Assembly: GCA_037074615.1 (NCBI GenBank)
Contig: CM073527.1
Location: 26,846,848-26,910,847 of the forward strand
DNA from: Leucaena leucocephala
Lineage: Eukaryota; Streptophyta; Magnoliopsida; Fabales; Fabaceae
DNA: 64,000 bases
Direction: 5' to 3'
Within the stretch, counting starts at the first letter, position 1, and the number at the start of each line of letters is the position of its first letter. Below are positions 1 through 12,640 of the stretch, one piece after another. A model generated the notes under the pieces. That model was not told where the DNA came from, made no database searches, and saw only the letters and a list, made by a program, of their open reading frames with translations. The translations under genes were made by a program, and so were the position numbers.

Positions 1-1
1 G

Positions 2-3000
2 TTCGTTCGTTTGGTTTATCAGCTGGTCAATGGGTCGGAGATCCAGTTCACTAGGACTATCACGAGCGCCGGTGCGAGCGAGTACCGGATTGATGGGAGC
101 CTTGTAACATGGGATGCGTATAATGCTAGACTAAAGTCACTTGGCATTCTTGTCAAGGCTCGCAATTTCCTCGTGTTTCAGGTCATATATAAAGCGTGAA
201 TGTTTTGCTGTGGTCTCTATTTCAGTCTTTAGTAGTAAGATATATTTGCGGGATATCTTAACTTCTAGCTACTCCGAACTCTCTAATGGTCGTAGGCTAT
301 AGAGTCTAGATTCTCTTATTTTCAGAGCCCGAGAGAGAGGGACACTCCGAGTGTGGAGTCATGGCTCCACGGCGTCCTATGTTCTATGTCAACATCTCCA
401 GCCTCAGAATCTTCTGGACACGAGAATACTCGCCGGGTGTCAGAATTGTTACTTTTTTGAGCGGACATGGGCCAACAAAAAAGTTTAAGCGACAGGAGAA
501 TAAGCGGAATGAGAGAGTAGAAACTCATTGTAGTTATTTCATCATAACTGATTTGATAATAAATTTTAACGTCTATTCATCTATTAGAAGTTTTATAAAC
601 AATAATGTAAGATACTTTCCATTCTGGTTGTCCTTTCCCCCACTATTAATGTTAATGGGAACGTAAAGTTAGAAGCATCAGAATGTGTTATTTATGTTGT
701 TTCATTGTTCATGCCGTGTTCATGGCATGTTTCTTAGGTGGCAGACATGATAGTTATGCTTGATTGGTGGTACCTAGCTACTTACTGATATACAACATTC
801 AACTTTCTTATATAGGGTGATGTGGAATCCATTGCATCGAAAAATCCGAAAGAGCTTACTGCCCTTTTTGAGCAGATATCTGGCTCTGACGAGCTCAAGA
901 GAGACTATGAACGATTTGAAGAAGAAAAAGCCACAGCTGAAGAAAAATCAGCCCTTGTTTATCAGAAGAAGAAGACTGTAGTTATGGAGAGGAAGCAGAA
1001 GAAGGAGCAAAAGGAAGAAGCAGAGAAACATATTCGTTTGCAGGATCAACTGGTAAATATATCCGTCTCAGTGATGTTTTTCTGGTATGTTTGGTCCATA
1101 TACTGATATAAAAGTAGTTTCCAGCTTTTTGTGCAATTTGTATTTTTATAATGTTCTTCAATTCATAAAACGAATGTGCAGGATCAAATGGTATGTTGAA
1201 CAGTGTTTTTAGATTCAATTAGGATTTATGTTTGAAAATGTTTTTTTACTTCTCATTTCCTTTACATTTTCTCTCCGCAATTTAAACAGAATGTTTCTTT
1301 ACTTTTCATTTCCTTACATTTTCAATTTAAACAGACTTCTCACGGTGAGCTTCTCAAAATTATTTGTTTTCTTTTCTTTTTTTTCTTTTTGCAGAGAACT
1401 ATAAAGAAAGAGCATTTCTTGTGGCAATTGTTCCATATAGAAAGAGATATTGAAAAGACGACTGATGATCTTGACGATGAGAAAAGAAGTCGTGAAGGTG
1501 TCATGGAAGAACTGGAAAAATTTGAAGCCGAAGCTAGTAAAAAGAAGAAAGAACAGGCAAAATATCAGAAAGAGATTGCACAATGCGAAAAGAGAATTGG
1601 TGAGAAAAGCAACAAACTTGACAGGAATGTGAGTTCTCTTTTACTTTGGGGAGGAAAGGATAGGTTAAGATGATTGTTGGCACTTTACTGTCATCTCTTG
1701 TTAGTGACATGCATAGGTTGATCAGTGCTTTACTTTTTTAAGCTTTGTTACTTTTTGTTTGTTATTCAGTCGTAAACACAAATTTCCAGTTTGAAGATGA
1801 AGTTGCTGATTTTTCGGCAGTTGAGGGAAAAAGAGAAAGAACTAGTTTTCAGTTTTTCACTCTTGTAAACTTGTTTTAATAAATTTTGGGCCTCAGGACC
1901 TGTAGTGGCTTGGGGTGAATAACTGTTCTATTTGACAGATAATTTATATTTATCTCCATCACTGTTGAGTTCAGTTCTTGTATAGAAGTAAATAAATGTA
2001 CGTTTTTATACATAACATGGATATTGGTGTGAGTTTGATAATCTCAGAAGTGGTTCCTGACTAAGTTTTCCTCTCATAAGCTGTCTGGGCTGACTCTTGG
2101 AATTTAGCTATCCTTCTTTGAGGTCTATGGATTGTTCGAATGGGTTTTTGGAACCCTTGATGTTCTTGATGTATATAATAATGTTTTTTTATGTATACTG
2201 ATGGCATACTTGGGTCCTTTGTTAATTGAAGCAATTATATATGGAAGAAAGAGGTATCTACAAGATGTGCTTGTCATGATAAAATTCCTTTCTGCATGTT
2301 TGCTAAGCCCAATGTTCTGGTCTCAGGCATCTTATCTGAGGGTCATAGTATATAGACTCGTTGTGTATTCATATTGATCTCTTGAGAATGAATTCAAGCA
2401 AATCTTCATTTTTTCTTTCCTTGTTTTTTCAACAAATTTGTTCTCTGGCTTTTCTGTCCTGCTTGCAGCAACCTGATCTTCTGAAGTTGAAAGAGGAAAT
2501 GGCTCGTATTAACTCAAAAATAAAAAAAGGGAAGAAGGAGCTAGACAGAAAAAGGGAAGAACGGAGAAAACATGCTCATGATATAACAGAGCTACAGAGG
2601 GGTATACGAGATCTCACTGCCAAATTGGAAGATCTACAGGAAAAGAGTCGAGATGTTGGTGAAGAACTAAAGTTAGATGGCCGTGACTTGGAAGAATATT
2701 TTCGAATGTGAGTATTATGTTACCTGTAACCTTGTAGCCTGCTCCGTCAGACAATATTTATTATTTTTCTATTTGCATTATTCTGTTAAGCCGTAACTGA
2801 ATTTTTCAATATTTAGCTCAGGACCTCTTGTGAAATACGAACTACCTTTTGTGCTGTGTGCATCAAAACTAGTTTACTTTTTAATTGCTTGATGCCTGAT
2901 TGCGATGGTTTTGGAGATAATTGTGTTAAGAGGATTGTGCAAAGCAATTTTGTCGATTCATATATTTGGCCTCGTGTTTGAGACAAGTCTTTTGTGTTTA

Positions 3001-6000
3001 AACTGTGAAATGTTTTTTTAATGTCAAAGAGATAGTTCCATTGACTGAAGTCTTTAATAGGTCATAGTATCTTTTTCCTTTATTATGATTTTTCTTTTTC
3101 TTTTTTTTTGTTTGTGAAATTCATGATGAAAACTATGATATCATAGCAAAGAGGAAGCTGGGATGAAAACTGCAAAGCTAAGGGAGGAGAAAGAACTTCT
3201 GGATAGGCAACAACATGCAGATAGTGAAGCTCAAAAGAATTTGGATGAAAATCTTCAACAATTAAGGAATAGGGAGTCTGAATTGAATTCACAAGAAGAA
3301 CAGATGCGGACTAGGCTGAAAAAAATTCTTGATAATTCTAAAAAACATAAGGATGACCGTGCAAATTTGAAAAAGGAATTGCGTGTGATGCAGGACAAAC
3401 ATCGAGATTCCAGGTAATTTAACTTATTCTTTAATTTACCTGACTTTGTATTGGTTAGAGGCTAGAACCTACACTACTCCAAAGTACCTTTACAGGTCCC
3501 GATAGATTAAAATGTTTATCCTTTTCTTTCAAGGAAAAAGGAGGAGCTATTAGGGGGTGGGTAGGGGTTGGTAGGGCGTACAGTTTTGCAGGCTTTGTTG
3601 TGCCTATGCTTTATGAAATGGTATCTGCTGTTGATATTCGTTATACTTTTCTGGTGATGAATTTCTGAATTTTTAAAGCTGTGTTAATTTTCATGTGCAG
3701 GAAGAAATATGAAAATTTGAAGTTGAAAATTGGTGAAATAGAAAATCAACTTCGTGAACTGAGGGCTGATCGATATGAAAATGAGAGAGACGCAAAACTG
3801 TCTCAAGCTGTGGAGAGCCTCAAACGCCTGTTTCAAGGAGTCCATGGTCGCATGACTTATCTTTGTAGGCCAACACAGAAGAAGTATAACCTAGCTGTTA
3901 CTGTTGCCATGGGTAAATTTATGGATGCGGTTGTAGTTGAGGATGAAAAGACTGGAAAGGAGTGCATCAAGGTGCTAATGTGGTTTTATTATATGCATCT
4001 GTTCTTCCCCTTGGCTTTCTTTCATCTCCTTTTGAATGACTAAGTCAGTCAACTTCTAGAATACAGTTTTATTTTGCTGTTGAGAGCTTAAATTTAATGC
4101 AGGTGCTTTACCTGTGTTTTCTTTATTTGGTTTGTTAGAGATTGTAACAAAAGTATTCACAGGCTTTCATTAAATCTAAACTTTTGATTTAAAAAAAAAT
4201 GCTGACCAGGTTTTAGAGCCTGTGACCAAGTTGCCAAGAGTTTGATCCTTTCTACCCTATAAACCCTAAACCCTAAACTTCTAATTATAATTAAGTTTGA
4301 GCATGAAGTATGAGGAAAGTATGCTTTGTTTATACTTAAGGCTTCATGGGAGGGGCATATGATATTATGGTATAATTATTCATGGGCCTTCATTTGATGG
4401 GTTAAGCTTTTGAATGGAAGACAAATGCGTTAATACATCCGTAAACAACGTTGCATCATTCTCTCAGCTTATTGGAGTTTACGAATTGGTTTTTGCTTAT
4501 TATAATCGAGTAATGTTTGTAATAATATGAAAAAGTTGACTGTCTTTAGTATAATGATAGCCTTCATTTAGTTGATTAGTAACTTATATTATTTGTATTA
4601 ATTGGAACTCTTGTCACTTGCTTCTCTACAGTATTTGAAAGATCAGAGGCTTCCTCCTCAGACATTTATTCCTTTGCAATCAGTTCGTGTGAAGCCAATT
4701 ATTGAAAGATTGCGCACATTAGGTGGCACAGCAAAGCTTGTTTTTGATGTTATTCAATATCCTTTTTGACTAATAACTGCTTTGCGGAATCCTGTTGCAA
4801 TTTGGTTTCTTTGTTTTTAGACACTTCTTTTGTTATCTGAATTGTTCGTTAATGTAGATGAGAAATGCTCTGAATTTTTCCTTCTGCAGTCGGCTTGTCC
4901 ATGGGAACTGATATGTAAAATATAAATAAATAATTTAAGTAGTTTTATTATTTTATTAGAATTAGTATTAGATATTCTGCCATTAGGATTAGATATCATA
5001 ATATATATATTATGATATATTAGGATTAGATATAATATTTATCATGATTAGATATTATGATATATTAGTATTAGATCTTTAATTAGAATTAGGATTATCT
5101 ATCACTTATAAATAAGGGTGATCATCAGTCTTATGAGGATATGTTTTGATTATGATGTGAACCTTTGAGTATTCAGTATAGTTTAAGTTTCTCTTCTATT
5201 CTCCCTTATTTCCCTTTTCTTTCTACAATTACGTAATAGAATCAGAGCAATCGTTCCTCGGCCATTCACAAGAATCAATAACAGAATGAGCATGGATATA
5301 GAACCGTGTCTTCAGAATATAGCGAATAATCTTGACAGAATGAGCATGGATATAGAGCGGCGTTTTCAGAATATGGTAAGGCATCTTGACAGGATGAGTT
5401 TCCTTCTGCAGAAAATTCAGTCGGTAAAGAAAGATGTGGCAGTCACAGAAAATATTGCAAAAGGAAAAAGACATTTCTAGTGATCAAGAAGAGTACCCGG
5501 CAGCTCAAAAAGACGAGTCTTCCCTTTCAGCACCTATTGATAAGCAAAAGGATATGCAAGAAAATCCCAAGAACCCTAACCTAACTCAAGATTCTAATGC
5601 GGTGCAGATAACAATTCAGGAAGAGTAGACAATTCAGTCTATCACTCTCCAAGATGCAAGAAGTTTAGCATGTTCAAAGGAGATCAATTTTCGGAGTACA
5701 ACTGATAGTTTACAGGAACCTTCATGCATAACGTGTAAAAAGAAAGTGATGAAACAAAAGTTTAGAGCTGATGAATTATTAAGTCTCAACTGTCGTGAGG
5801 AGTTTAAGAATACACTTTGCAACATATCTTCAATCTTGGCACTGATAACGCTGGTGATCTCAAATCTCCTAGTCTAGATTTGGTTCAAAGGAGAATTGAT
5901 TAAAATGTTTCTTGGCTCTAGTTTAGTATCGTTTTTAGTACTTGACCCTTGGGGACAAAGGTCTTTTGGGGAGGGAGTATTGATATGTAAAATATAAATA

Positions 6001-9000
6001 AATAATTTAAGTAGTTTTATTATTTTATTAGAATTAGTATTAGATCTTTTGCTATTAGGATTAGATATAATATATATATTATGATATATTAGGATTAGAT
6101 ATTATAATATATATCATGATTAGATATTATGATATATTAGTATTAGATATTTAATTAGAATTAGGATTACCTATCACTTATAAATAAGGGTGATCATCAA
6201 TTTTATGAGGATATGTTTTGATTATGATGTGAACCCTTGAGTATTCAGTATAGTTTTAGTTTCTCTTATATTCTTCTCTATTTCCCCTTTTTTTCTACAA
6301 TTACGTAACATGCACTTTCTCACTGAACTTTTCTCCTGGCCTTTGTGATACAACATTTTTTTTATGAACAATTTGAATGTTAACTTAGCAACAATAACTA
6401 ACCGTATCTCAGCTAAATGAGATTGGCTAAATGGATCTAATGATCCCATTGTGCCCTGTCAATACCTAATTGCCTAGATATATCATTCACCATTAGATTC
6501 CATTTTATAACTTTTCTAAAGTGTCATTCTTCAGTGTACGCTTTGTCTAGCCATTTCATATTTTTGCAATATTTTTTTGTTGATGAACTTCCTCTTGGTA
6601 CTGAAGTAGTGTTTCATTTAGGCAAGTAAAGTTGGAATTTCAATGGGTAGAGTTATTATTTTGTCATGGTTTTTGTGGCTTTCACTCATCAAAATTCCTT
6701 CATACTTTCTGTCTAATCTTTGACTTCCTAACAAATAAATACATAATATATGCTTTTAATTTGGGTTCTAGTAAGCGCTGGCCTCAACTCATTTATGTAT
6801 TATTGCTTGTGATTCTGTAGAATTTTGCAAACCATCACATCTTTGACTTTTTCTTTGCTTATCACTTGTCAGTAAATTGTATATATTTTCCGTTCAAGTA
6901 AAATTATATGCCTTTAATGGACTGAAAAAGTGCTTTAAGCTTTTCAACTTAACTAGTGCAAGTTTGATCCTGCCTTGGAGAAGGCAATTCTCTTTGCCGT
7001 TGGGAATACTCTTGTTTGTGATGATCTTGAGGAAGCCAAAGTTTTGAGCTGGACTGGTGAGAGGTTCAAAGGTAAGTACTCTTTCTCTCTTTATTTTTCA
7101 AGTGTTCTCTGTATCTTACTCTCATGTCAAGTATTGTCAACACTAGAACAAAGTAGTAATTTAATTTTTCTATTTCTCTACGGACTTTTCAGTCTGGTTT
7201 CTTATTAAACTTCCTTCTTGAGAAGTCACATTTTTTTTTATTACTTTTCCTTATTGATTCTGTGTTCTTAATCTAGTAATATTTCTTCCTCCTGGAGGAT
7301 GTTAGCTTTTACTGACTTTGTGGATATAGGATGCTATATTGGTTTCTTTTAATATAGTTTTGCTGGTCAGAATGCTAAAGTTAAACTTTGTCACATGTCC
7401 TTTGGCTAGTTGTAACTGTGGATGGAGTTCTGCTGACAAAATCTGGAACAATGACTGGTGGCACTAGTGGCGGAATGGAGGCGAGGTCAAAACAGTGGGA
7501 TGACAAAAAGATTGAAGGTTTGTTTTTTGTTAAAATGTGATTCAAGCCAATCTGCTTTAGCAATAACCACACTGTTTTTCAGGCCTTAAGAAAAAGAAAG
7601 AGCAGTATGAGTTGGAGTTGGAAGAGGTAGGATCAATAAGAGATATGCACCTTAAGGAGTCTGAAGCCTCTGGAAAAATTAGCGGACTTGAAAAGAAAAT
7701 TCACTATGATGAGATTGAGGAGGTAATTCACTCACTCAAAAATAGATGGACAAGTGCCAGTCTTGATTCAGTAATAGATAAGAACGTTTGTTACACTGAT
7801 GACTTTTTTGTTGCCTCTGCTAATAGAATTTCAGTTATTTCATCTTTTATTATGTTTCCATTTTTCCAGCAAAGCATTAAAGACAAGCTTTCAAATTTGA
7901 AGCGAGAGAAAGAGATCATCAAAGAAGAAATCAAACGGATCAGTCCAGAACTTCAGAAGGTAAGGTGACATTTGTGATGACTCAGTTTAGTAATGATTAT
8001 GCATTTGTGTACCTAACTGGTTCCTATTATTTACACTTTGCAGTTAAATGGCACTGTTGATAAGAGGAATGCAGACATACGTAAGCTGGAGAAGAGGATC
8101 AATGAAATTACTGATAGGATTTACAAAGATTTCAGCAAGTCGGTTGGGGTTGCTAACATTCGTGAGTATGAAGAAAATCAACTAAAGTCTGCTCAAAATG
8201 TAGCTGAGGAGAGGCTAAGCTTGAGCAGCCAGCTGTCAAAATTAAAATATCAGTGCGTTCATTCCCCCTTCTCCCCCCGCCCGCTCTCACACTTTCTTGT
8301 TCTTTTCACCTAAACACCTGGGAGGTGTTCTATTAATATTATTTGAGCTTGCAACCTACTGTTATGCTTTACTGAAAGTGTATTTCAATGCCAGAGTGCT
8401 GAATTGAAGCCGTATCAACTTGGATATTTACTTGGTTATGTGATTGTATAAGGGAAAAATCTTGACAGTCATCAATTCATATTCAAGGCTGAGATCTTAT
8501 GCTATAGCATAAATAGATGGATTGTAAGGAAACATCTTTCTGGTGCTTTTGGAATATATTATCTATCATTAGTACAAAGGGGATTTCAAAATAGCAGTAG
8601 TTCTAAGAGCACTTTCGAATTTTATTTTTCTATCTTTGAATGTGAAGTGATGGAAGCAGTTTTGTGACAAATGCCATCTGCTGTTGTTTCTCTGAATCAA
8701 TATTAGTATTTTGACTTGAGCCTGTTATTATTTTTATTTCCTTTGCTGTTATTGACACGGACGTTTTTATACTCGGAAGATGGAGTATCTTTTAAAATTT
8801 AAAAGTACAGTTGATTATAAAATTGTGTTTGAATTGAGGCTTAAGTTTTAACTTTAGTCGCTGTCAGTTTAGTTGCTCTTCAATTAATTAATGCATTCAT
8901 TTATTAATATTCTTTTTTTCAAATAACTTTCAGGTTGGAGTATGAACAAAATCGGGATATGACTACACGAATTAGAGAACTGGAATCTTCTTTGGGGGCT

Positions 9001-11387
9001 CTTGAACATGATCTAAAACAGGTACAGCACAAAGAGGCTGAAACAAAGTTGTCAGCTGAGAAAGCTACTCAAGACATTGACCAGTTGAAGGAGGAAGTTC
9101 AGGGTATATTTGGTGCCTCTTGGTTTTGCATTATGATATTACCTAGATAAAATACCGTCACAACATATTTGGCCAAGGTTTTACATTATGATGGGTGAGG
9201 CCTTGGTTATCTGAGGCTGAAATAAGCTGGTTATCGCTGTTCTCATTTGAAATTGATGGGATCACAGTTTCATTGGACTTGTTAGGAGCTGAACTGCTCC
9301 CACTTCCCATTTATTTGTTTTTCTCTGTGCATCTGATTGTTGTTCTGTTCTTGTAGAGTGGAAATCGAAGTCAGAAGATTGTGAGAAGGATATCCAAGAG
9401 TGGAAGAAGCGTGCTTCTTCAGCCACAACAAGCATATCTAAACTTAATCGTCAGATAAACTCGAAGGTTAGGATGGCCATAAGTTTGTTCGTTTGTGCAA
9501 CTTGTAAGTATAATTTATAGATTGATGAACACATCTTTATGGTCACAAACAGGAGGCCCAGATTGAGCAGTTCATTGTGCAGAAGCAAGAAATTGTAGAA
9601 AAGTGTGAACTAGAACAATTTAGCCTGCCAATTATAGAAGATCCAATGGATACTGATACTTCAATACCAGGTCCAGTTTTTGACTTTGGTGAACTAAGTA
9701 GAGCACTGAAGGATAGGAAGAACTCTGACAGGGACAAAATTGAGGTTGACTTTAAGCAAAGAATGGATGCCCTGACATCTGAAATTGAAAGAACAGCACC
9801 GAATTTGAAGGCATTAGATCAATATGAGGCACTGCTGGAAAAGGAAAGAGCAGTAACTGAAGAGTTTGAAGCCGTCAGGAAAGAGGAGAAGGAGAAGGCT
9901 GATAGGTTCAATGCAGTTAAGCAGAAGAGGTATTTTTATGCAATTACATGTGTGTTTAGCCAATAGTTTTTATGGTACAAATTTGATGAATAGGTATCAG
10001 GAATGTTAGATTGCTTGTGAAAACATGAGGTGGAAAATGATTCTGTACTGACTTGGGTATCTGGTTTGGCAAATAGGGCATTGTGTTACCATGCTTACAT
10101 CTTTGTCTACCTGGAAAAGGCAGTTTGGTACTTTTTTTAATGGCATCTCTATGTGAGGAAGATTTTTTTTTTTAATTTTTTTTTATAGTATGTGCAGGTT
10201 AAGTTGTTCAGAATGTCATAAATGACTTTTTCATACATGGTTGTTTATCAGAAAAAGAAACGTATATTGAGATCAAGAGGGGAAGGCAGTTTTGATAGCC
10301 ATGAAAGAAGTCGTATGAGTTTTTACTACTCAAACACCAAAATTGGGATCATTAATTCCCATATATGATGAAAATGCGAAAATACGCTTCTCACGTTCAA
10401 GTGCCATTTACTATTTACTGTTATAGAGCCCATTTGCACGTTTTTTGTATTGGTTGTTTGTGAACCACATCTATCCTCTGATGAAGCCAGATTTATTTAA
10501 TATAATGCAGGTATGAATTGTTCATGGATGCTTTCAACCACATATCCGGTAATATAGATAAAATATACAAGCAACTTACAAAGAGCAGCACACATCCGCT
10601 GGGTGGAACAGCATACTTAAACTTGGAAAATGAAGATGATCCATTTCTGCATGGCATCAAGTACACTGCAATGCCCCCAACAAAGCGCTTTCGTGATATG
10701 GAGCAGCTGTCTGGTGGGGAGAAGACTGTTGCTGCACTTGCTTTGCTATTCTCCATCCACAGGTAAACGCCATAAATATAGACACATATCTCAAGCATGC
10801 TTTGACTCGTTATTTTCCAAGCTTCATCTGAATTGCAATGTCTTGTATATAGTTTATTTCCGACCTTTTTTGTTTTTAAACATGAGTGCTTGTAAGAGAC
10901 ATGCTTGATACATCTGGCACTAGCAGCCACGCTCTCTAGTTGCATATTTGATCTGCTTGTTGAGTTTCGTTAACCCGATTTTCTTGTTTCAGTTACAAGC
11001 CTTCACCTTTTTTCATATTGGACGAAGTTGATGCTGCATTGGACAACTTAAATGTTGCAAAGGTTGCTGGATTTATTCGTTCAAAATCTTGTGCGGGAGC
11101 TAGGGCTAGTCAAGATGCTGATGGTGGCAGTGGCTTTCAAAGTATTGTGATATCGTTGAAAGATAGCTTTTATGACAAAGCTGAAGCATTGGTTGGGGTT
11201 TACCGTGACTCTGAGAGAAGGTGAGCTTGACAATTATTGAATTTAAATTCCAACTTGCATCACTTTGTCACTATATTGATGTCATAAATCCACATGGTCC
11301 TCCGATTTGATGTGGTGCACATAATTTGCTTTCTACAGCTGTTCGAGAACTCTGACATTTGACCTGACCAAATACCGAGAGTCCTAA
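2..11387 (+). CDS. SMC1: SMC1, cohesin core ATPase (5' partial)
   Basis: Structural maintenance of chromosomes 1 pairs with SMC3 in the nuclear cohesin ring that holds sister chromatids together. The 5' end, including the Walker A P-loop, lies left of the window. Exons seen: 2-181, 816-1052, 1395-1628, 2469-2707, 3147-3413, 3701-3971, 4632-4756, 6962-7071, 7410-7517, 7583-7722, 7870-7959, 8044-8252, 8934-9103, 9357-9466, 9553-9929, 10511-10762, 10993-11220, 11339-11387. They sum to 3396 nt (1131 residues plus stop) with phase kept at every junction and no internal stop. The first exon reads FVRLVYQLVNGSEIQFTRTI. A charged coiled-coil arm follows, then the hinge (exons 3701-7517, with TMTGGTSGGME), the return arm, and the C-terminal head with ABC signature LSGGEKTVAALALL (near 10700) and Walker B/D-loop FFILDEVDAALDN (near 11010). 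It ends TKYRES. All introns are GT-AG except the one after 4756. Plant SMC1 is about 1,210-1,220 residues, so roughly 85 are missing. Confidence 0.95.
4257..4277 (+). repeat. Telobox-like AAACCCTAAACCC in SMC1 intron
   Basis: A short run of the plant telomere motif (ACCCTATAAACCCTAAACCC) within the intron after exon 3701-3971. Teloboxes are common near plant genes for chromosome and ribosome functions, usually in promoters; inside an intron this may be chance. Confidence 0.4.
4909..5236 (+). repeat. 5' LTR of the intronic retrotransposon
   Basis: This AT-rich repeat matches 5981-6308 with scattered substitutions and a few short indels. Its middle is built from repeated units around GATTAGATATTATGATAT. 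The exact 3' border is uncertain by a few bases (TACA, ATTAC or ACGTAA). Confidence 0.85.
5286..5480 (+). CDS. Short internal ORF of the LTR element
   Basis: A 64-residue reading frame starts about 50 bp after the left LTR. It contains an imperfect tandem duplication: SMDIE, five residues later NIANNLDRM, then SMDIE, five residues later NMVRHLDRM. It is charged and predicted helical. I recognise no family. The same strand continues open in another frame at 5434-5628. It may be a remnant of a gag-like region or not a protein gene at all. It lies inside an SMC1 intron, so expression would need the LTR promoter. Confidence 0.3.
   Translation: MSMDIEPCLQNIANNLDRMSMDIERRFQNMVRHLDRMSFLLQKIQSVKKDVAVTENIAKGKRHF
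5981..6308 (+). repeat. 3' LTR of the intronic retrotransposon
   Basis: Second copy of the LTR, directly after the polypurine tract. It differs from the 5' copy at a scattering of positions, so the insertion is not brand new. It ends ACGTAACA, which would supply a terminal CA; the left copy reads ACGTAATA. Confidence 0.85.
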
Positions 11388-11648
11388 ACTCCATGGATAG
11401 GCTGCAATGGATTACCAACCTGCTGTATAATAGCATACTTGCATTCTTCTCTTGTATATACTCGTACTCTGATACATGTCACTGCCTCACCCCTTTTGTC
11501 ACCATGATTTTATGTTTAAGTTGCCATATCAGTTTCACTTATATTTTGTAAATATGACTTTCTCACAAAGGATGCTCTGTGCCATTAGAAGTTCAATCAA
11601 TCAAAACGCAGTAGCTAGATGACCAATGAGCGTGCTTTGCCTTTGAAG

Positions 11649-12112
11649 TGTGTGTTTGGATAAGATTTTAGAAACGGATTTTTGGGTAGTTTATAGAAAA
11701 GGATTTTTGGATAAAAATTTATGGAAAAAAAGTGGTTTTGAGTAAATGAGTGTTTGTATAGTTATTTTTAGAAGTATTTTTATTATTAATAAATTATAAA
11801 AAAGGGTATAAGTATTAAATCAGGAGAGATAAGAAATGAGAGGAGAGAGGGTCTAAGAGAGAAAAAAGAAAAAAAGTCGGAGAAATGAAAGGGTGTAAGA
11901 AAAAATAAAAGAGAGTATAAAAAAAGTAGGGGTAGTATAGTAATTGTTTAATTCATAAATTTTTTTACTATTCTATAAGTTATTTTAAACCAGTTTATAT
12001 AAAATTTTAATTTTAAATTATAATTTAGTATAAAAGTATGTTTATTTTAAAATTTTTTTAAACACAAATTTTAAACTAAATTTAGATTTTAAATCTAGGT
12101 TTAACAATTTTT
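11649..12112 (+). mobile_element. MITE copy (GTTTGG-ended family), degenerate right end
   Basis: It begins GTGTGTTTGGATAAG and shares with other copies in this window the sequence of modules: an AAACGG...GGATTTTTGG start, TTTTTATTATTAATAAATTAT, a GAGAGG-rich centre, GTGTAAGAAAAA, GGGGTAGTATAGTAATTG and TTTTACTATTCTATAAG. No protein is encoded. The right terminus is decayed. Confidence 0.7.
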
Positions 12113-12359
12113 CAAGTAGGCTCGAAATGTAGTTGATTTATCTAGATTTTTGTCTCTTTCATGCAGTTAATATTCCTGTAATTGAGTATAATTTTCATGA
12201 TGAAAGTTCTTTGACCTTGTTGGCACACGGGGTCTGCGAAAATTTTGTGAAATTTGATTGCCAGAATCCTTGAGGGTTGTGCCGATAAAGCAGAAGTTGA
12301 AATATGTATGAAACAATGGTCCACAATAGTTAAAACATGTTGCTCCATTATTGTTTTTT

Positions 12360-12640
12360 TGGCACAAAAAATTTTTGAAAAATATTTAGGTTCACTTATG
12401 ATCTATTTAAGAGTAAAATAAAATCTCTTTTCTTTTAGATAATATTAATATGAATTAGGATGAATTATTAATTATCTTTAAGTGTAAATTTATATACCTA
12501 AAAGTTAGGATATCTTTTTAAGTATAGTGACATAAATTATAATAAAATGATATTATCAGAGATCAAATACGTAGTAGTTAGTTATATATTTTATCCTTTT
12601 GTTAATTGAATTCACAAAATTTTGTAAATAAGTGGGGAAT
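12360..12640 (+). repeat. Dispersed AT-rich repeat, copy 1
   Basis: Shares ordered blocks with about 14935-15185 and 44680-44960: AAATCTCTTTT, GATAATATTAAT, GTGTAAATTTA, TTAGGATAT, AATTATAATAAAATGATA, TTAGTTATATATTTTATCC and TAATTGAATTCACAA. No coding capacity; class unknown. Confidence 0.5.

Larger units (their letters stand above)
4909..6308 (+). mobile_element. Small non-autonomous LTR retrotransposon (about 1.4 kb) in the SMC1 intron
   Basis: Two near-identical direct repeats of about 328 bp (4909-5236 and 5981-6308), both starting TGATATGTAAAATAT and ending TTCTACAATTACGTAA, flank a 744-bp internal region. Immediately after the left repeat is TAGAATCAGAGC (5237-5248), 10 of 12 matching the initiator tRNA-Met primer-binding site TGGTATCAGAGC common in plant Copia elements. 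A purine-rich tract GGGGAGGGAG (5968-5977) lies just before the right repeat. No gag-pol, protease, integrase or reverse transcriptase is encoded, so it must have moved in trans. The size resembles TRIM or short-LTR elements. I could not define a clean target duplication: GGAAC on the left against GTAAC on the right would be one mismatch. Confidence 0.85.
4757..6961 (+). other. U12-type intron in SMC1 hinge, predicted AT-AA ends
   Basis: The exon ending GTTATTCA is followed directly by ATATCCTTT, an exact match to the U12-dependent 5' splice-site consensus. The downstream exon must start at 6962 (G TTT GAT) to keep the reading frame (VIQ-FDP). The intron therefore ends in AA rather than AG or AC. 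A branch-point-like TTCAACTTAACT lies at about 6942-6953, about 10 nt from the end, which suits the minor spliceosome. At 2.2 kb it is the longest SMC1 intron seen here because an LTR element sits inside it. Shifting the boundary by one base (TA-AG) gives the same protein and cannot be excluded. Confidence 0.72.

Noticed and set aside
4909..6308. Autonomous retrotransposon or viral insertion
   Set aside because: The interior is only 744 bp and has no reverse transcriptase, integrase, protease or capsid-like sequence.
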